Shown here: one piece after another, positions 22,937-31,636 of the stretch
Layout: every line of letters begins with the position of its first letter
Position numbering within the stretch: position 1 is the first letter of the stretch
NCBI RefSeq assembly: GCF_023195925.1
Contig: NZ_JALPRE010000003.1
Span: 124,001-188,000, forward strand
Length of the DNA: 64,000 bases
Origin: Aquimarina acroporae
GTDB lineage: Bacteria; Bacteroidota; Bacteroidia; Flavobacteriales; Flavobacteriaceae
Reading direction: 5' to 3'
Program-made: the position numbers and the translations under genes
Notes under the pieces: generated by a model
Told to the model about the DNA's origin: nothing
Databases searched by the model: none
What the model saw: only the letters and a program-made list of their open reading frames with translations

Positions 22937-23089
22937 ATGAGAACATTTATTTACATTCTTACAGCCCTTTTTATGACCATAAGTTTAGCTTCTTGTTCAA
23001 CCGATAGTATTGCAGACGAAGATGTATCCTTTGAAGAGTACGGAACCCAAGGTTCGGACGGTTCATATGAAGAAGAAGATGAAGGTTAA
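22937..23089 (+). CDS. Small acidic lipoprotein, 50 residues
   Basis: This short gene encodes 50 residues: a lipoprotein signal peptide with the lipobox LASC (cysteine 20), then a 30-residue acidic tail (SIADEDV ... YEEEDEG) with no basic residue. The D/E-rich segment after the cysteine resembles surface-export signals of Bacteroidota lipoproteins. Its start overlaps the stop of a possible 24-codon leader (ATGA), and a TPR histidine kinase begins 105 bases downstream. It could be a peptide ligand, a partner of the kinase sensor part, or a cell-surface marker; none of these is shown. Confidence 0.7.
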   Translation: MRTFIYILTALFMTISLASCSTDSIADEDVSFEEYGTQGSDGSYEEEDEG

Positions 23090-23194
23090 AAATATTATTT
23101 ATTATCAATTTTAAGAAAACAAAAGTACTTTTAATTCGGTGCATGTATTACATTTATAATATATGCACCGAATTAAATTTAGTACTTTTAAGGT

Positions 23195-25126
23195 ATGAAA
23201 CTTTGGCGTGTCAACTTTCCCCGACTAATTAGTGTATGGGGACTTATTTCCTGTATCACTATTTCAGCTTTTGGTCAAGACAAGGAGCTTCCCAAAATGA
23301 CTCAAAAACAGCTGGATAGCATTTTGGTTTTTTATCGTAATAGTAATTTAGACTCAATTAACATTAATGAAAGGATAAGTGATGTTTCTTCCTTTTTGAA
23401 ATTCGCGCGCTTACATAAGCAAGACTCTCTAGTTTATATGGGATTGATGCGGAAAACCAAACTTCTTGGAAAAAACAAAAAATATACCGATGCGATAAAG
23501 TATTCTAATGAACTATATGATTTAGCTGTTCTTAATAAGGATACCTCTTATATTCAAAAAGCTCTTACCAAATTAGGATTGTATCATAGGCAAAATAATC
23601 AATTGGATGAGGCATTTAAATATTATAATGAATCTTTTATAATATCAAGGAAAACAAAAGATAGTATAAAAGCAGGAAGAAATTTATTGCAAATGGCTAA
23701 TATTCAGTATTTTTTTGAGGATTTCTCCGGCAGTAAAACCACCGCTATAGATGGTCTTTCTTATCTAGAAAAAACCAATGATGGTAGAAGTTTGGCTGGC
23801 TTGTATCATAGAATTTCTGTTGCCAATCGTAAACAAAAAAATTATGAAGAAGCTTTAAAGTATAACCAAAAAGCAATAGAAATTGATACTTCGGTAAGAG
23901 GTTTGCATATTTTAAGGAATACTAGAGCAAATATATTATCTGATCAAGAAAAATACGATGAGGCAATTTCAATTTTCAAGGAACTTATAAATGACACTTT
24001 AATTAAGAAAAATAGAGAAGAATATGCTCGTGTACTTGGTAATTTAGGTCATGTAGAATGGTTAAAGAATCCGCAAAATCTAAATTCAGAACCATTATTA
24101 CTTAAATCCAAAAACATCCGAGAATATATTAAGGATGTGCGAGGTTTAATAGCTAGTAATATTTACTTAACTAATTATTATTTTGACAAGGATACAATAA
24201 AAGCCATAAAGTATGCAGAGGCAGCATATCAAAATGCAGAAAAAATTAATGGATTAGTTTCAATGGTTGATGCTTTAGGCTTTTTAATACAGTTAAAGGA
24301 TGACACTAAAGAAGAAGCCAAAATTGCTTTAAAGCTTAATGATAAACGCCAAGTAATAAATCAAAGTAACCGTGAAATCTATGCAGCAACCAAATATGAA
24401 AATGATAAACTTACCACTGAAAATCTGGTGCTTAAAGCTGAGACTGCAAAAAAAGAACGACAACGTATCATTTATTTATTTGGGACCATTATTCTTGCTT
24501 TAATAGCAGTAATTGTAGTGTATTTATTACGACAACGACATAAAAGAGAAATCATAAGAGATGTATACAATGCCGAAGCTCGTATTTCTAAAAAATTGCA
24601 TGATGAGTTGGCCAATGATATCTATAATGTGATGGTGCAAATACAAAATGAGCAAAGTAATCAGGACGTATTAGACAAATTGGAAGATATTTACCATAGT
24701 ACCAGAGATATTTCACGAGAAAATAGTAGTTTTAATGAAGGTCGGGACTTTTCTGCAGAGTTAGGTCATATGATGAGTAGTTATAGTGGAGATTATACTA
24801 AAATTATAATCAAGGATATCGATGAGATACCTTGGGACTCGGTTACTCCCGAGAAAAAAATAATCGTTTACAGAATTTTGCAAGAGCTCATGATCAATAT
24901 GAAAAAACATAGTGAGGCAAATCTGGTAGCGATTACCTTTAAAAAAGGACAGAAAAACATAAAAATCACCTATGCCGATAATGGTATTGGGGTAAAAAAA
25001 GATGATATAATTTATAGTAATGGACTTCGAAATGCGGAAAACCGTATAAAAACGATCGGAGGATCATTTATATTTGATTCAGAAATTGAAAGAGGCTTCA
25101 AAGCCACATTACATTTCCCGAATTAA
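23195..25126 (+). CDS. TPR-sensor histidine kinase (NarX/DesK-like transmitter)
   Basis: The 643-residue protein has a signal peptide (ends at FGQD, residue 30), an extracytoplasmic region of tetratricopeptide repeats (about 75-370), a coiled coil, one membrane helix (about 427-446) and a HisKA_3-type transmitter. The phosphorylated histidine is H469 in KLHDELAND, and the ATPase domain shows the N-box (ELMINMKKHS) and the G1 box ADNGIG near residue 600. It pairs with the response regulator starting 16 bases downstream. TPR sensors of this kind are frequent in Flavobacteriia, but their signals are mostly unknown. Confidence 0.92.
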   Translation: MKLWRVNFPRLISVWGLISCITISAFGQDKELPKMTQKQLDSILVFYRNSNLDSININERISDVSSFLKFARLHKQDSLVYMGLMRKTKLLGKNKKYTDAIKYSNELYDLAVLNKDTSYIQKALTKLGLYHRQNNQLDEAFKYYNESFIISRKTKDSIKAGRNLLQMANIQYFFEDFSGSKTTAIDGLSYLEKTNDGRSLAGLYHRISVANRKQKNYEEALKYNQKAIEIDTSVRGLHILRNTRANILSDQEKYDEAISIFKELINDTLIKKNREEYARVLGNLGHVEWLKNPQNLNSEPLLLKSKNIREYIKDVRGLIASNIYLTNYYFDKDTIKAIKYAEAAYQNAEKINGLVSMVDALGFLIQLKDDTKEEAKIALKLNDKRQVINQSNREIYAATKYENDKLTTENLVLKAETAKKERQRIIYLFGTIILALIAVIVVYLLRQRHKREIIRDVYNAEARISKKLHDELANDIYNVMVQIQNEQSNQDVLDKLEDIYHSTRDISRENSSFNEGRDFSAELGHMMSSYSGDYTKIIIKDIDEIPWDSVTPEKKIIVYRILQELMINMKKHSEANLVAITFKKGQKNIKITYADNGIGVKKDDIIYSNGLRNAENRIKTIGGSFIFDSEIERGFKATLHFPN

Positions 25127-25142
25127 TTATAATAGCGAGCTT

Positions 25143-25811
25143 ATGTTTAAGAAAGTTTTAGTTAATGAAGATCTCGGAAGTATTAACCATGGGGTAGCCC
25201 ATATACTTCTTGAGAGAACCGGAGTAAAAGAGATACAACAAGCACAGTATTGTGATGATGCTTATCTCAAATTTAGAAGAGCACTTCAAGATGGAGATCC
25301 TTTTGATCTACTGGTAACAGATCTTTCCTTTAAAGAAAGTCATCGTGAACGAAAGCTATCTTCAGGAATTGAACTGATAGATGAAATACGATCTATACAC
25401 CCAGATATTAAAATTATAGTTTATTCTATGGAAGACCGCCCAGCAAAGATAAAAGCTATGTTTGATGAACAATATATAGATGGATATGTTTGTAAAGGGA
25501 GGTATGGCCTAAACGAATTGGTGCAATCTGTATCTGAAGTATATAGAGGTAGTAGATTTATATCTCAACGTGTATCAAATATGATGAGTAAGAATAATGT
25601 GTTTGAACTAAGAGATTATGATTTACTGTTGCTGAAACATTTATCTGATGGGCTAACCCAGGAACAAATAGGAGAATACTTTAAGAAGAATCATATTTCT
25701 CCTAATAGTATAAGTTCTATAGAGAAAAGACTTAATAAATTAAAATTCAACTTCAAGGCCAGAAATGCAATTCATCTGGTTGCTATGACCAAAGATTTAG
25801 GTCTTTTGTAG
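25143..25811 (+). CDS. Response regulator with LuxR/NarL-type DNA-binding domain
   Basis: From the ATG at 25143 the protein has 222 residues; a longer in-frame start at 25074 would overlap the kinase gene and adds nothing receiver-like. The receiver domain has the acidic pair in VNEDLG (residues 8-9) and phospho-acceptor D60 in LVTDLSF. The C-terminal helix-turn-helix (about 150-222) has LSDGLTQEQIGEYF, where the conserved LuxR 'ANKEIA' block is modified. It is the partner of the TPR kinase. The two 16-base palindromes at 22762 and 25828 are probable binding sites. Confidence 0.9.
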   Translation: MFKKVLVNEDLGSINHGVAHILLERTGVKEIQQAQYCDDAYLKFRRALQDGDPFDLLVTDLSFKESHRERKLSSGIELIDEIRSIHPDIKIIVYSMEDRPAKIKAMFDEQYIDGYVCKGRYGLNELVQSVSEVYRGSRFISQRVSNMMSKNNVFELRDYDLLLLKHLSDGLTQEQIGEYFKKNHISPNSISSIEKRLNKLKFNFKARNAIHLVAMTKDLGLL

Positions 25812-25827
25812 ACAAAAAAAGATGCGC

Positions 25828-25843
25828 TTACGGAAAGCCGTAA
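25828..25843. promoter_or_regulatory. Palindrome TTACGGAAAGCCGTAA downstream of the response-regulator gene
   Basis: This copy matches the palindrome at 22762-22777 in 15 of 16 positions and is extended by C and G on its two sides (25827-25844). It starts 17 bases after the stop codon. It could be an operator for a transcript within the following non-coding region. Confidence 0.5.
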
Positions 25844-25880
25844 GGAAATCTCACCATTTAATTATACATTTGACAATTAC

Positions 25881-25925
25881 CCCTTGTTATCCTCTTTTTT
25901 GAAAAGATAATTAAGGGTTTTGTTA
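25881..25925 (+). terminator. Probable terminator after the response regulator
   Basis: The arms CCCTT-g-TTATC (25881-25891) and GATAA-tt-AAGGG (25906-25917) form an imperfect stem and are followed by TTTTG. The loop is rather long, so confidence is moderate. Confidence 0.5.
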
Positions 25926-26022
25926 TGCTTAGAAATAAAACAACCCCGCAATTGTAAAACTTTGGCGAGCCAACAAAAGCAGGGTCTGAATAACGATTGA
26001 TTTAATAAAATCAACCATTAAA

Positions 26023-26089
26023 AGGATTCTTAATAATCGTTAATATATTCAAGACCAGTATTGTTTCGAATATATTAACGAAGAATCCT
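26023..26089. repeat. 67-base imperfect hairpin with 22 paired positions
   Basis: The outer arms AGGATTCTT (26023-26031) and AAGAATCCT (26081-26089) and the inner arms CGTTAATATATTC (26038-26050) and GAATATATTAACG (26068-26080) are each perfectly complementary. A six-base bulge (26032-26037) interrupts the left side only, and the loop is 17 bases. It is not followed by a T-run, so it is not a simple terminator. Confidence 0.7.
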
Positions 26090-26436
26090 ACTATAAATTT
26101 TTTATTATAAGTGGGTGCAACCTTATTTTCCTAAAGCACAATATAATAAGAAGCTTTTAAATATTTATAATTTATTTCAGGTATTTGTGCTTTTTTGGTT
26201 GATTTCTAGAAGTTCTAAAAGGTTAAAATTATAGGTTAGCCAAACTTTTATGAGTGCGTTTTTATTTCAATATTAAAATAAAGTAATATAAAATGAGTCA
26301 CTAATTTGCCTACACTGAGATCTTTATCGCGGTCAAGAAAATGATATTTACTCGCCCCTAGCTATAGTATAAGAAGTAAAAGATTTTGTTGACCGATTTT
26401 AAGGAAAGATCAGTTATGGTTTGTTTCATATCCAGT

Positions 26437-26468
26437 AAAAGGCCAAATCTTTAGATTTGGCCTTTTTT
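26437..26468 (+). terminator. Strong terminator with no gene upstream
   Basis: The arms AAAAGGCCAAATCT (26437-26450) and AGATTTGGCCTTTT (26453-26466) are perfectly complementary with a two-base loop and run on in T. No gene lies between the previous stop at 25811 and this site, which marks the 3' end of an unannotated transcript. Confidence 0.85.
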
Positions 26469-26592
26469 CTTATGTTTAAGAAGTACAGGACATAAAAAGG
26501 AATAGTGAATTGTTATAGTATAATATATATTCAAAAATTTCTATTAAATTCACTGCATAGCTCCATAACTAATACAATTAAAGCCGTACTAC

Positions 26593-28047
26593 ATGAAAGC
26601 TAAATCAATAGGATTGATTGCAGGACCTTTGTTTTTCACTTTGATTTTAGTGTTTTTAGATCCACAACATTTATCGTCTCAAGGTTTAGCAACTATGGCA
26701 ATAGCTGCCTGGATAGCTATTTGGTGGATCACAGAAGCGATACCTATTTCGGCGACAGCTTTATTACCCTTAGTGCTTTTTCCATTATGCGGTGTAATGC
26801 AAGTGAAAGATGTAACCAATGCTTTTGCAAGCCAGATGGTGTTCCTTTTTTTAGGAGGATTTATTTTGGCGGTAGCTATAGAAAAAACCAATTTACATAA
26901 ACGAATAGCTCTTAACATAATATATCGTATTGGTAGTAATTGGAACAAAGTGATATTAGGGTTTATGATTGCCACCTCCTTTTTGAGCATGTGGATATCG
27001 AATACTGCTACGGCAGTTATGATGCTCCCCATTGGTCTGGCTGTAATATCACAAATTCAAACAAAAGAACATACCAAAAAAAGTATGGGGCAATCATTAA
27101 TGTTGGCCATAGCTTATGGGTGTTCTATAGGAGGGATTGCAACTATTATTGGTACTCCTACCAATGTCATTTTCATAGGTGTAGTAGAAGAAGTATACGG
27201 ACAAACAATTTCATTTACACAATGGATGATGTTGGGGCTTCCTTTTTCGGTATTTATGCTCATCATTGGATGGTTTTATATAACCAAAATTGTTTTTGTA
27301 TCTGATGTTGAAGGAATACCTGGAGGAAAAGAAACGATTAGAATCGAGTTGCGAAAATTAGGGAAAATCTCTTATCAGGAAAAGGCAGTTCTAGTAGTTT
27401 TTTTACTAGTCGCTTTATGTTGGATATCTAGCTCTTTTTTATTAAAAAAAATAATTCCTGGAATTAATGATACTTTAATCGCTATTGCTGGTGCGATAAG
27501 CCTTTTTGTAATTCCATCAGGAAAAAATAAAAAACTTGGAATCATAACTTGGAAAACTGCGGAATCTATTCCTTGGGGGATTTTACTGCTTTTTGGAGGT
27601 GGTTTGGCTCTTGCCGAAGGTTTTAAGGTCTCTGGTTTGGCGCAATGGATAGGAAATCAATTTACACTATTCGAAGTATTACCAACGCTATTATTGATTT
27701 TTTCAATTATAACTGTTGTTAATTTTCTTACTGAAATAACATCAAACGTGGCAACAGCTGCCATGTTGATGCCAGTTTTAGGAGCGTTAGCTCTTTCAAT
27801 CGACGTGCATCCTTATCTTTTAATGATTGCCGGTACCATAGCCGCATCATGTGCTTTTATGCTTCCTGTCGCTACACCTCCTAATGCTGTAGTTTTTGGC
27901 TCAGGATTTTTAACCATCCCTAGAATGATAAAAGTGGGATTATGGATGAATATAATTTCAATTTTGCTTGCCACTCTTATACTTTATTTCCTATTACCTG
28001 CAGTTTGGGATATAAAAATTGATAGTTTTCCAGAGCTGTTTAAATAA
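26593..28047 (+). CDS. DASS/SLC13-family sodium-coupled anion transporter
   Basis: This 484-residue membrane protein has about 12 hydrophobic segments and the two SNT-type signatures of the divalent anion:sodium symporter family: WISNTATAVMMLPIG near residue 137 and EITSNVATAAMLMPVLG near 386. The family carries dicarboxylates, citrate or sulfate with sodium ions. It stands alone between the orphan terminator and a weak hairpin. The substrate cannot be told from sequence; dicarboxylates are the commonest for this subgroup. Confidence 0.9.
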   Translation: MKAKSIGLIAGPLFFTLILVFLDPQHLSSQGLATMAIAAWIAIWWITEAIPISATALLPLVLFPLCGVMQVKDVTNAFASQMVFLFLGGFILAVAIEKTNLHKRIALNIIYRIGSNWNKVILGFMIATSFLSMWISNTATAVMMLPIGLAVISQIQTKEHTKKSMGQSLMLAIAYGCSIGGIATIIGTPTNVIFIGVVEEVYGQTISFTQWMMLGLPFSVFMLIIGWFYITKIVFVSDVEGIPGGKETIRIELRKLGKISYQEKAVLVVFLLVALCWISSSFLLKKIIPGINDTLIAIAGAISLFVIPSGKNKKLGIITWKTAESIPWGILLLFGGGLALAEGFKVSGLAQWIGNQFTLFEVLPTLLLIFSIITVVNFLTEITSNVATAAMLMPVLGALALSIDVHPYLLMIAGTIAASCAFMLPVATPPNAVVFGSGFLTIPRMIKVGLWMNIISILLATLILYFLLPAVWDIKIDSFPELFK

Positions 28048-28051
28048 TCAT

Positions 28052-28071
28052 TAACTGTTTATATACAGTTA
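28052..28071 (+). terminator. Weak hairpin after the anion transporter gene
   Basis: A seven-base perfect stem TAACTGT (28052-28058) and ACAGTTA (28065-28071) with a six-base loop lies 4 bases after the stop codon. Only a short T-run follows, so termination is uncertain. Confidence 0.35.
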
Positions 28072-28186
28072 TTTATGATAATTATATAGTGAAATCATAA
28101 ACTTCATTCGAATAGAAAAATAGGGTGATTTAAAAGTTTGGTGTTGTATACATATAATCAAGTTTAAAGTATAAACCCAAAGAATT

Positions 28187-29164
28187 ATGAAGAAAGTAAA
28201 CCAGTGGAGCTATATAGTATTAATTTTTCTGAGTATTATAACAATTACATTTCAATCTTGTAGTAAAGATGATGATGCATCGGTACCAGAAGAAAACTCT
28301 AATATAGATGATGAGGATAATCCAGGTGTTGGTAATGAGAGTAGTAATGGTAATATATCGCTTTACAGGGTCGAGGGAGATAATATTGTGAAAGAAATAG
28401 ACTATAACGTAACAGGTGCGGCTTTGGGTTTTCAAAGAGATACAAAGAAGCATGAGGAAATATGGGAGTTGGTGAAAAAGATAGTTCCGTTAGATTATAG
28501 GTCTCGAATGAGCGAATTTGTGATTTACATGGGGCAAGAGAGTGGTACCGCTGGCTATGTTGTTGAACGCACACAAGATCTTGAAAAATGGCAAATGGGA
28601 ATTGCTATCGACTTTGCGTACCAAGGAGGTTTCAATGCTGGTGGAGAATTGGCCTATACCATTGTCCACGAATTTGGGCATATTCTTACTTTAGATAAGA
28701 CCCAGTTAGATTCATCTATTTCTCAGAATAACTGTAAAAATTACTTTCCTGGAGAGGGATGCTCAAGAGATGGAGCATTAATCAATACACTCTATAAAAA
28801 TCATTGGGAAGATATATGGGATGAATATCGAAGAGTGAATACCGAAGAAGATGCTCAGGTATTTTATGATAAATACAGAGAACGATTTGTAACACAATAC
28901 GCGTCTACAAATCCTGGAGAAGATATTGCCGAAGTTTTTGCCGTGTTTGTAACTAGAGCTGGAAGCGCAGATGGAACTTCTGGTGCCGAACAAAAGATTC
29001 AGATCATGTATGATACTAATGAAATGGTAAAATTGAGAAATTATATTCGAGGGAATATTGCCAAAAGTAGCCAGAATTTCTTACCGGCTCCAGGTACTTG
29101 GAAACGCGCAAATACTTTTGGGAACAAAAACTCCTCACATTGTAGTCGTCATAAAAAAAAGTAA
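28187..29164 (+). CDS. Lipoprotein zinc metallopeptidase of unknown family
   Basis: The 325-residue product has a lipoprotein signal peptide (QSCSKDDDAS, cysteine 25) with an acidic stretch behind the cysteine that resembles the surface-export signal of Bacteroidota. The zinc motif HEFGH (about residues 159-163) is followed some 80 residues later by EDIAEVFAVF, whose glutamate could be the third ligand of a gluzincin-type site. The tail is basic and ends in HCSRHKKK. It is monocistronic, with a terminator at 29222. It probably digests protein or peptides at the cell surface; the substrate is unknown. Confidence 0.8.
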   Translation: MKKVNQWSYIVLIFLSIITITFQSCSKDDDASVPEENSNIDDEDNPGVGNESSNGNISLYRVEGDNIVKEIDYNVTGAALGFQRDTKKHEEIWELVKKIVPLDYRSRMSEFVIYMGQESGTAGYVVERTQDLEKWQMGIAIDFAYQGGFNAGGELAYTIVHEFGHILTLDKTQLDSSISQNNCKNYFPGEGCSRDGALINTLYKNHWEDIWDEYRRVNTEEDAQVFYDKYRERFVTQYASTNPGEDIAEVFAVFVTRAGSADGTSGAEQKIQIMYDTNEMVKLRNYIRGNIAKSSQNFLPAPGTWKRANTFGNKNSSHCSRHKKK

Positions 29165-29221
29165 TAGCAAAAAATAATAATTAGCAATGATGAGTGGTGT
29201 TTAATTATTAGGATTCTTGCC

Positions 29222-29255
29222 AAAAGCCTGGTGCATTTAGTTTGCCAGGCTTTTT
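29222..29255 (+). terminator. Rho-independent terminator after the metallopeptidase gene
   Basis: The arms AAAGCCTGG (29223-29231) and CCAGGCTTT (29245-29253) are perfect, with a 13-base loop and flanking A and T runs on both sides, so the terminator could work in both directions. Confidence 0.85.
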
Positions 29256-29542
29256 CTTTCTGTTTTAGCGGCTTTTAGCAGTCTTTTTAATTTCATTTTT
29301 TTAATTCTACATCTAGTGTTGGTTAAATCATTTTGTGTTCTATAGATTAGTGATTCACAATAATCTATTCGGCTGGCGGCAGGGAATTTTGAAATTACCT
29401 TTCCATACAAGTTATCTATCTGAGATAACTCCTTGGGGAGATTTTTTTTATGAAAGAACATGTTCTTATGATTTTTGGGGTTTTTAGTAATAAATCTTAA
29501 GAATAACGTCTCAAAATTCATTCCCAAATAGCATTGAAACAC
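29237..29542 (-). CDS. Doubtful small reading frame, 101 residues
   Basis: This frame would encode a basic, mostly helical 101-residue protein (many K and R in the last third, e.g. RIKKMKLKRLLKAAKTER). It has no recognisable domain. Its last five codons lie in the loop and arm of the terminator at 29222-29255, which speaks against it, although the helical C-terminal pattern looks protein-like. It may be a remnant of a gene or a chance frame. It is reported only because it is the sole candidate in a 522-base gap (29165-29686). Confidence 0.25.
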   Translation of the reverse strand: MFQCYLGMNFETLFLRFITKNPKNHKNMFFHKKNLPKELSQIDNLYGKVISKFPAASRIDYCESLIYRTQNDLTNTRCRIKKMKLKRLLKAAKTERKSLAN

Positions 29543-29686
29543 ATAAATTTTGTTAAGATTTATATGTAAGCCTATAAGAACATGGTTTAGATTAAATATA
29601 GTATTGGTGATACTAGACCCAATGCCTACTTATAGCAAGAAAACCTTAGCGAAGTATTTTTATAGATTTTCTCTTCTAAAGAAAAA

Positions 29687-30415
29687 TTATGAGGAAGATC
29701 CAGATTCATTATCCTTAAATATAGTATTTCGCACATCATTAAGATAACTTCTACCTATAGGATAACGAATATCTGCTATCTCTATGCTATTACCTTCAAC
29801 TGCATCTATTTTTTCAATAGATATGGTGTATGATCTATGAATGCGTATAAATTTGTCTGAAGGGAGTTCATCAGTAAAACTACTCAATGTTTGATGAATC
29901 ATATACTTGTCTGCCCCAGTATTTATTTTGATATAATCTCCTAAACTTTCAATAGATAAGATTTCATCCAGATAAATTTTCTGCATCTTTTTCTTATCAA
30001 TTTTTATAAAAAGATAAGCTCTATCATTATGAGAGGCAAAATCATCCTTTTGTTGGTATTCCTTCATTTTAAATGCCTTATTTACTCCCATCAAAAACCG
30101 ATGAAAAGAAATAGGTTTTACCAGGTAATCTACGACCTCTAATTCGTAACTCTCGACTGCAAATTCTTCATGAGCAGTAGTGATAATGGTTAATGGTTTT
30201 TTGGGGATACTTTTCAAAAGGTTTAGACCATCCAATAGTGGCATATTAATGTCTAGAAAAATAAGATCAGGTTCGTTATTTCGTAAGTAATCGACGCTCT
30301 CGGTTGCATCGTTGAAAGAGTTCAATAATATGAGCCCTTTGGTTTGATCTATATAGTTTTTAATAACATTTATTGCCAATGGCTCATCATCAATAATTAC
30401 GCATTTTAAATCCAT
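29687..30415 (-). CDS. LytTR-family response regulator
   Basis: This 242-residue protein has a receiver domain (acidic pair in IIDDEP, phospho-acceptor D55 in LIFLDINMP) and a C-terminal LytTR DNA-binding domain (about 135-240; IDKKKMQKIYLDEILSIES, then FIRIHRSYTISIEKI). Its start overlaps the kinase stop by one base. LytTR proteins bind paired short direct repeats. Divergent orientation to the glycan locus at 31637 suggests that it regulates this locus. Confidence 0.93.
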   Translation of the reverse strand: MDLKCVIIDDEPLAINVIKNYIDQTKGLILLNSFNDATESVDYLRNNEPDLIFLDINMPLLDGLNLLKSIPKKPLTIITTAHEEFAVESYELEVVDYLVKPISFHRFLMGVNKAFKMKEYQQKDDFASHNDRAYLFIKIDKKKMQKIYLDEILSIESLGDYIKINTGADKYMIHQTLSSFTDELPSDKFIRIHRSYTISIEKIDAVEGNSIEIADIRYPIGRSYLNDVRNTIFKDNESGSSS

Positions 30416-31494
30416 TACACTTTAATTTTTAAATCCACTACGTATAAGTTGTTGTTTTCCCCTATGGTTAAATCGTATTCTTCTTGTTTATATCCTAGTT
30501 CTAGTCTTTTTTTAACATTTCCAATTCCGATACCACCGGGGTAAGATACGATTTCGTTATTATTAATTTGTGTAGGAAGTGGATTTGTGATCTTAAAATG
30601 AAGAAAATCATCGATTACGTTAAAGTCAATATTAATTTCAACTTCCCCAATGTTTTTATTGGCTCCATGCTTAAATGAGTTCTCAACAAATGATAATAAT
30701 AACATAGGTGCAATCTCTTTATCTTCAATTTCACCAGAAATGTTAATATTGATTTTTAATAGTTCACCATATCGAATACGTTCAAGATCGAGATAATTTT
30801 GTAAACAAATAATTTCTTTGGAGAGATGTTGACGTTTTTGATTTGTTTCATGAAGCAAATACCTCATTAATTCAGATAGCTTTAATATGGTTTTAGGTGT
30901 TTTTTCTGATTTCTCTACAGCCAAAGAGTAAATGTTATTTAAAGTATTGAAAAAGAAATGAGGAGATATTTGAGTTCGTAAAAAACGGAGTTCTGTTTCT
31001 AATTGCAATTTTTCTACGTCTACTAGTTTTTTATGTTCACGTAACCAATCCAAAGTAACCTTTATTGCTGCTACAAAAGCCATTACATAGAGCTCACCCA
31101 ACATCATTTCTATGGCATAGTTTAAAGTAAGTTCATTGGTGACTTCTGGACCTTCGGGCCAAACATTATGACTCACCATAAAATAGGTTAAATAAAATTT
31201 AGCCAAGAGCATTAAAAACAACGCAATAATTACCGATATGATATATAATAGGTATTTACGCTTATGAATAAATTTTGGCATTAAGAAGTAGATGTTGAAG
31301 TAACTCAACGTCATATGTATGATAAACCCTAATACCGTGGTTTTAAAAGAATACACATAATCATTAAAGTAACTCCCCCATCTAAATGTGGTAAATAAGA
31401 AATATACCAGCCAAAATATTACATGATGCTTTAATGTAATATTATAATTATTGCTGGGAGTGATATTTATAAGTTGTCTAACTTTTTGCAACAT
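30415..31494 (-). CDS. LytS/YehU-type sensor histidine kinase
   Basis: The 359-residue protein has four N-terminal membrane helices (about 22-155), no extracytoplasmic sensor domain, and a His_kinase domain with QISPHFFFNTLNNIYSLA near residue 195 as phosphorylation block, then an ATPase domain with the N-box SFVENSFKHGAN and the G box GGIGIGNVKKRL. It is followed immediately by its LytTR regulator. Its start lies 143 bases from the divergent GH92 gene. It may sense a membrane-derived signal or a sugar; not determined. Confidence 0.92.
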   Translation of the reverse strand: MLQKVRQLINITPSNNYNITLKHHVIFWLVYFLFTTFRWGSYFNDYVYSFKTTVLGFIIHMTLSYFNIYFLMPKFIHKRKYLLYIISVIIALFLMLLAKFYLTYFMVSHNVWPEGPEVTNELTLNYAIEMMLGELYVMAFVAAIKVTLDWLREHKKLVDVEKLQLETELRFLRTQISPHFFFNTLNNIYSLAVEKSEKTPKTILKLSELMRYLLHETNQKRQHLSKEIICLQNYLDLERIRYGELLKININISGEIEDKEIAPMLLLSFVENSFKHGANKNIGEVEINIDFNVIDDFLHFKITNPLPTQINNNEIVSYPGGIGIGNVKKRLELGYKQEEYDLTIGENNNLYVVDLKIKV

Positions 31495-31511
31495 ATTCCC
31501 CGTGTTTTTTT

Positions 31512-31607
31512 TAGACGTTTAACAGAGTTGCTTTGTTATTGGTCTAAAATTATTCGTTTAAAGATAAGATTTGTAAATATTTATATTATTGTTGTTTTAG
31601 TGGTCTA
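31512..31607. promoter_or_regulatory. Candidate control region between LytTR system and glycan locus
   Basis: The 142-base gap between the kinase gene and the first GH92 gene contains the direct repeat GGTCTA(A/C)AA at 31541-31549 and 31602-31610 and the inverted half-motif TAGAC at 31512-31516. Repeats spaced by 61 bases do not match the usual 20-23-base spacing of LytTR sites, so this is only a candidate. Confidence 0.3.
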
Positions 31608-31636
31608 CAAATCATTTAAACGCAAATTATATACAG

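Larger units (their letters stand above)
25812..26592. other. 781-base non-coding region with large hairpins and an orphan terminator
   Basis: No plausible gene is seen on either strand. The stretch holds a terminator for the response regulator (25881-25925), a hairpin TTGATTT/AAATCAA (25997-26014), a 67-base imperfect hairpin (26023-26089), a wide inverted repeat AAAGCACAA/TTGTGCTTT (26133-26141 and 26185-26193) and a strong terminator (26437-26468). That last terminator has no gene before it, so an untranslated RNA or a decayed gene is likely. Confidence 0.6.

Noticed and set aside
25074-25142. Longer N-terminus for the response regulator
   Set aside because: The extension overlaps the kinase gene and precedes the receiver domain start; ATG 25143 fits the family.
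26023-26089. Integron attC-like site
   Set aside because: The hairpin has a one-sided bulge, but the conserved end triplets GTTRRRY and RYYYAAC are not present.
31541-31610. LytTR operator before the first GH92 gene
   Set aside because: The GGTCTA repeats are 61 bases apart, while LytTR dimers bind repeats about two helical turns apart; kept only as a weak candidate.
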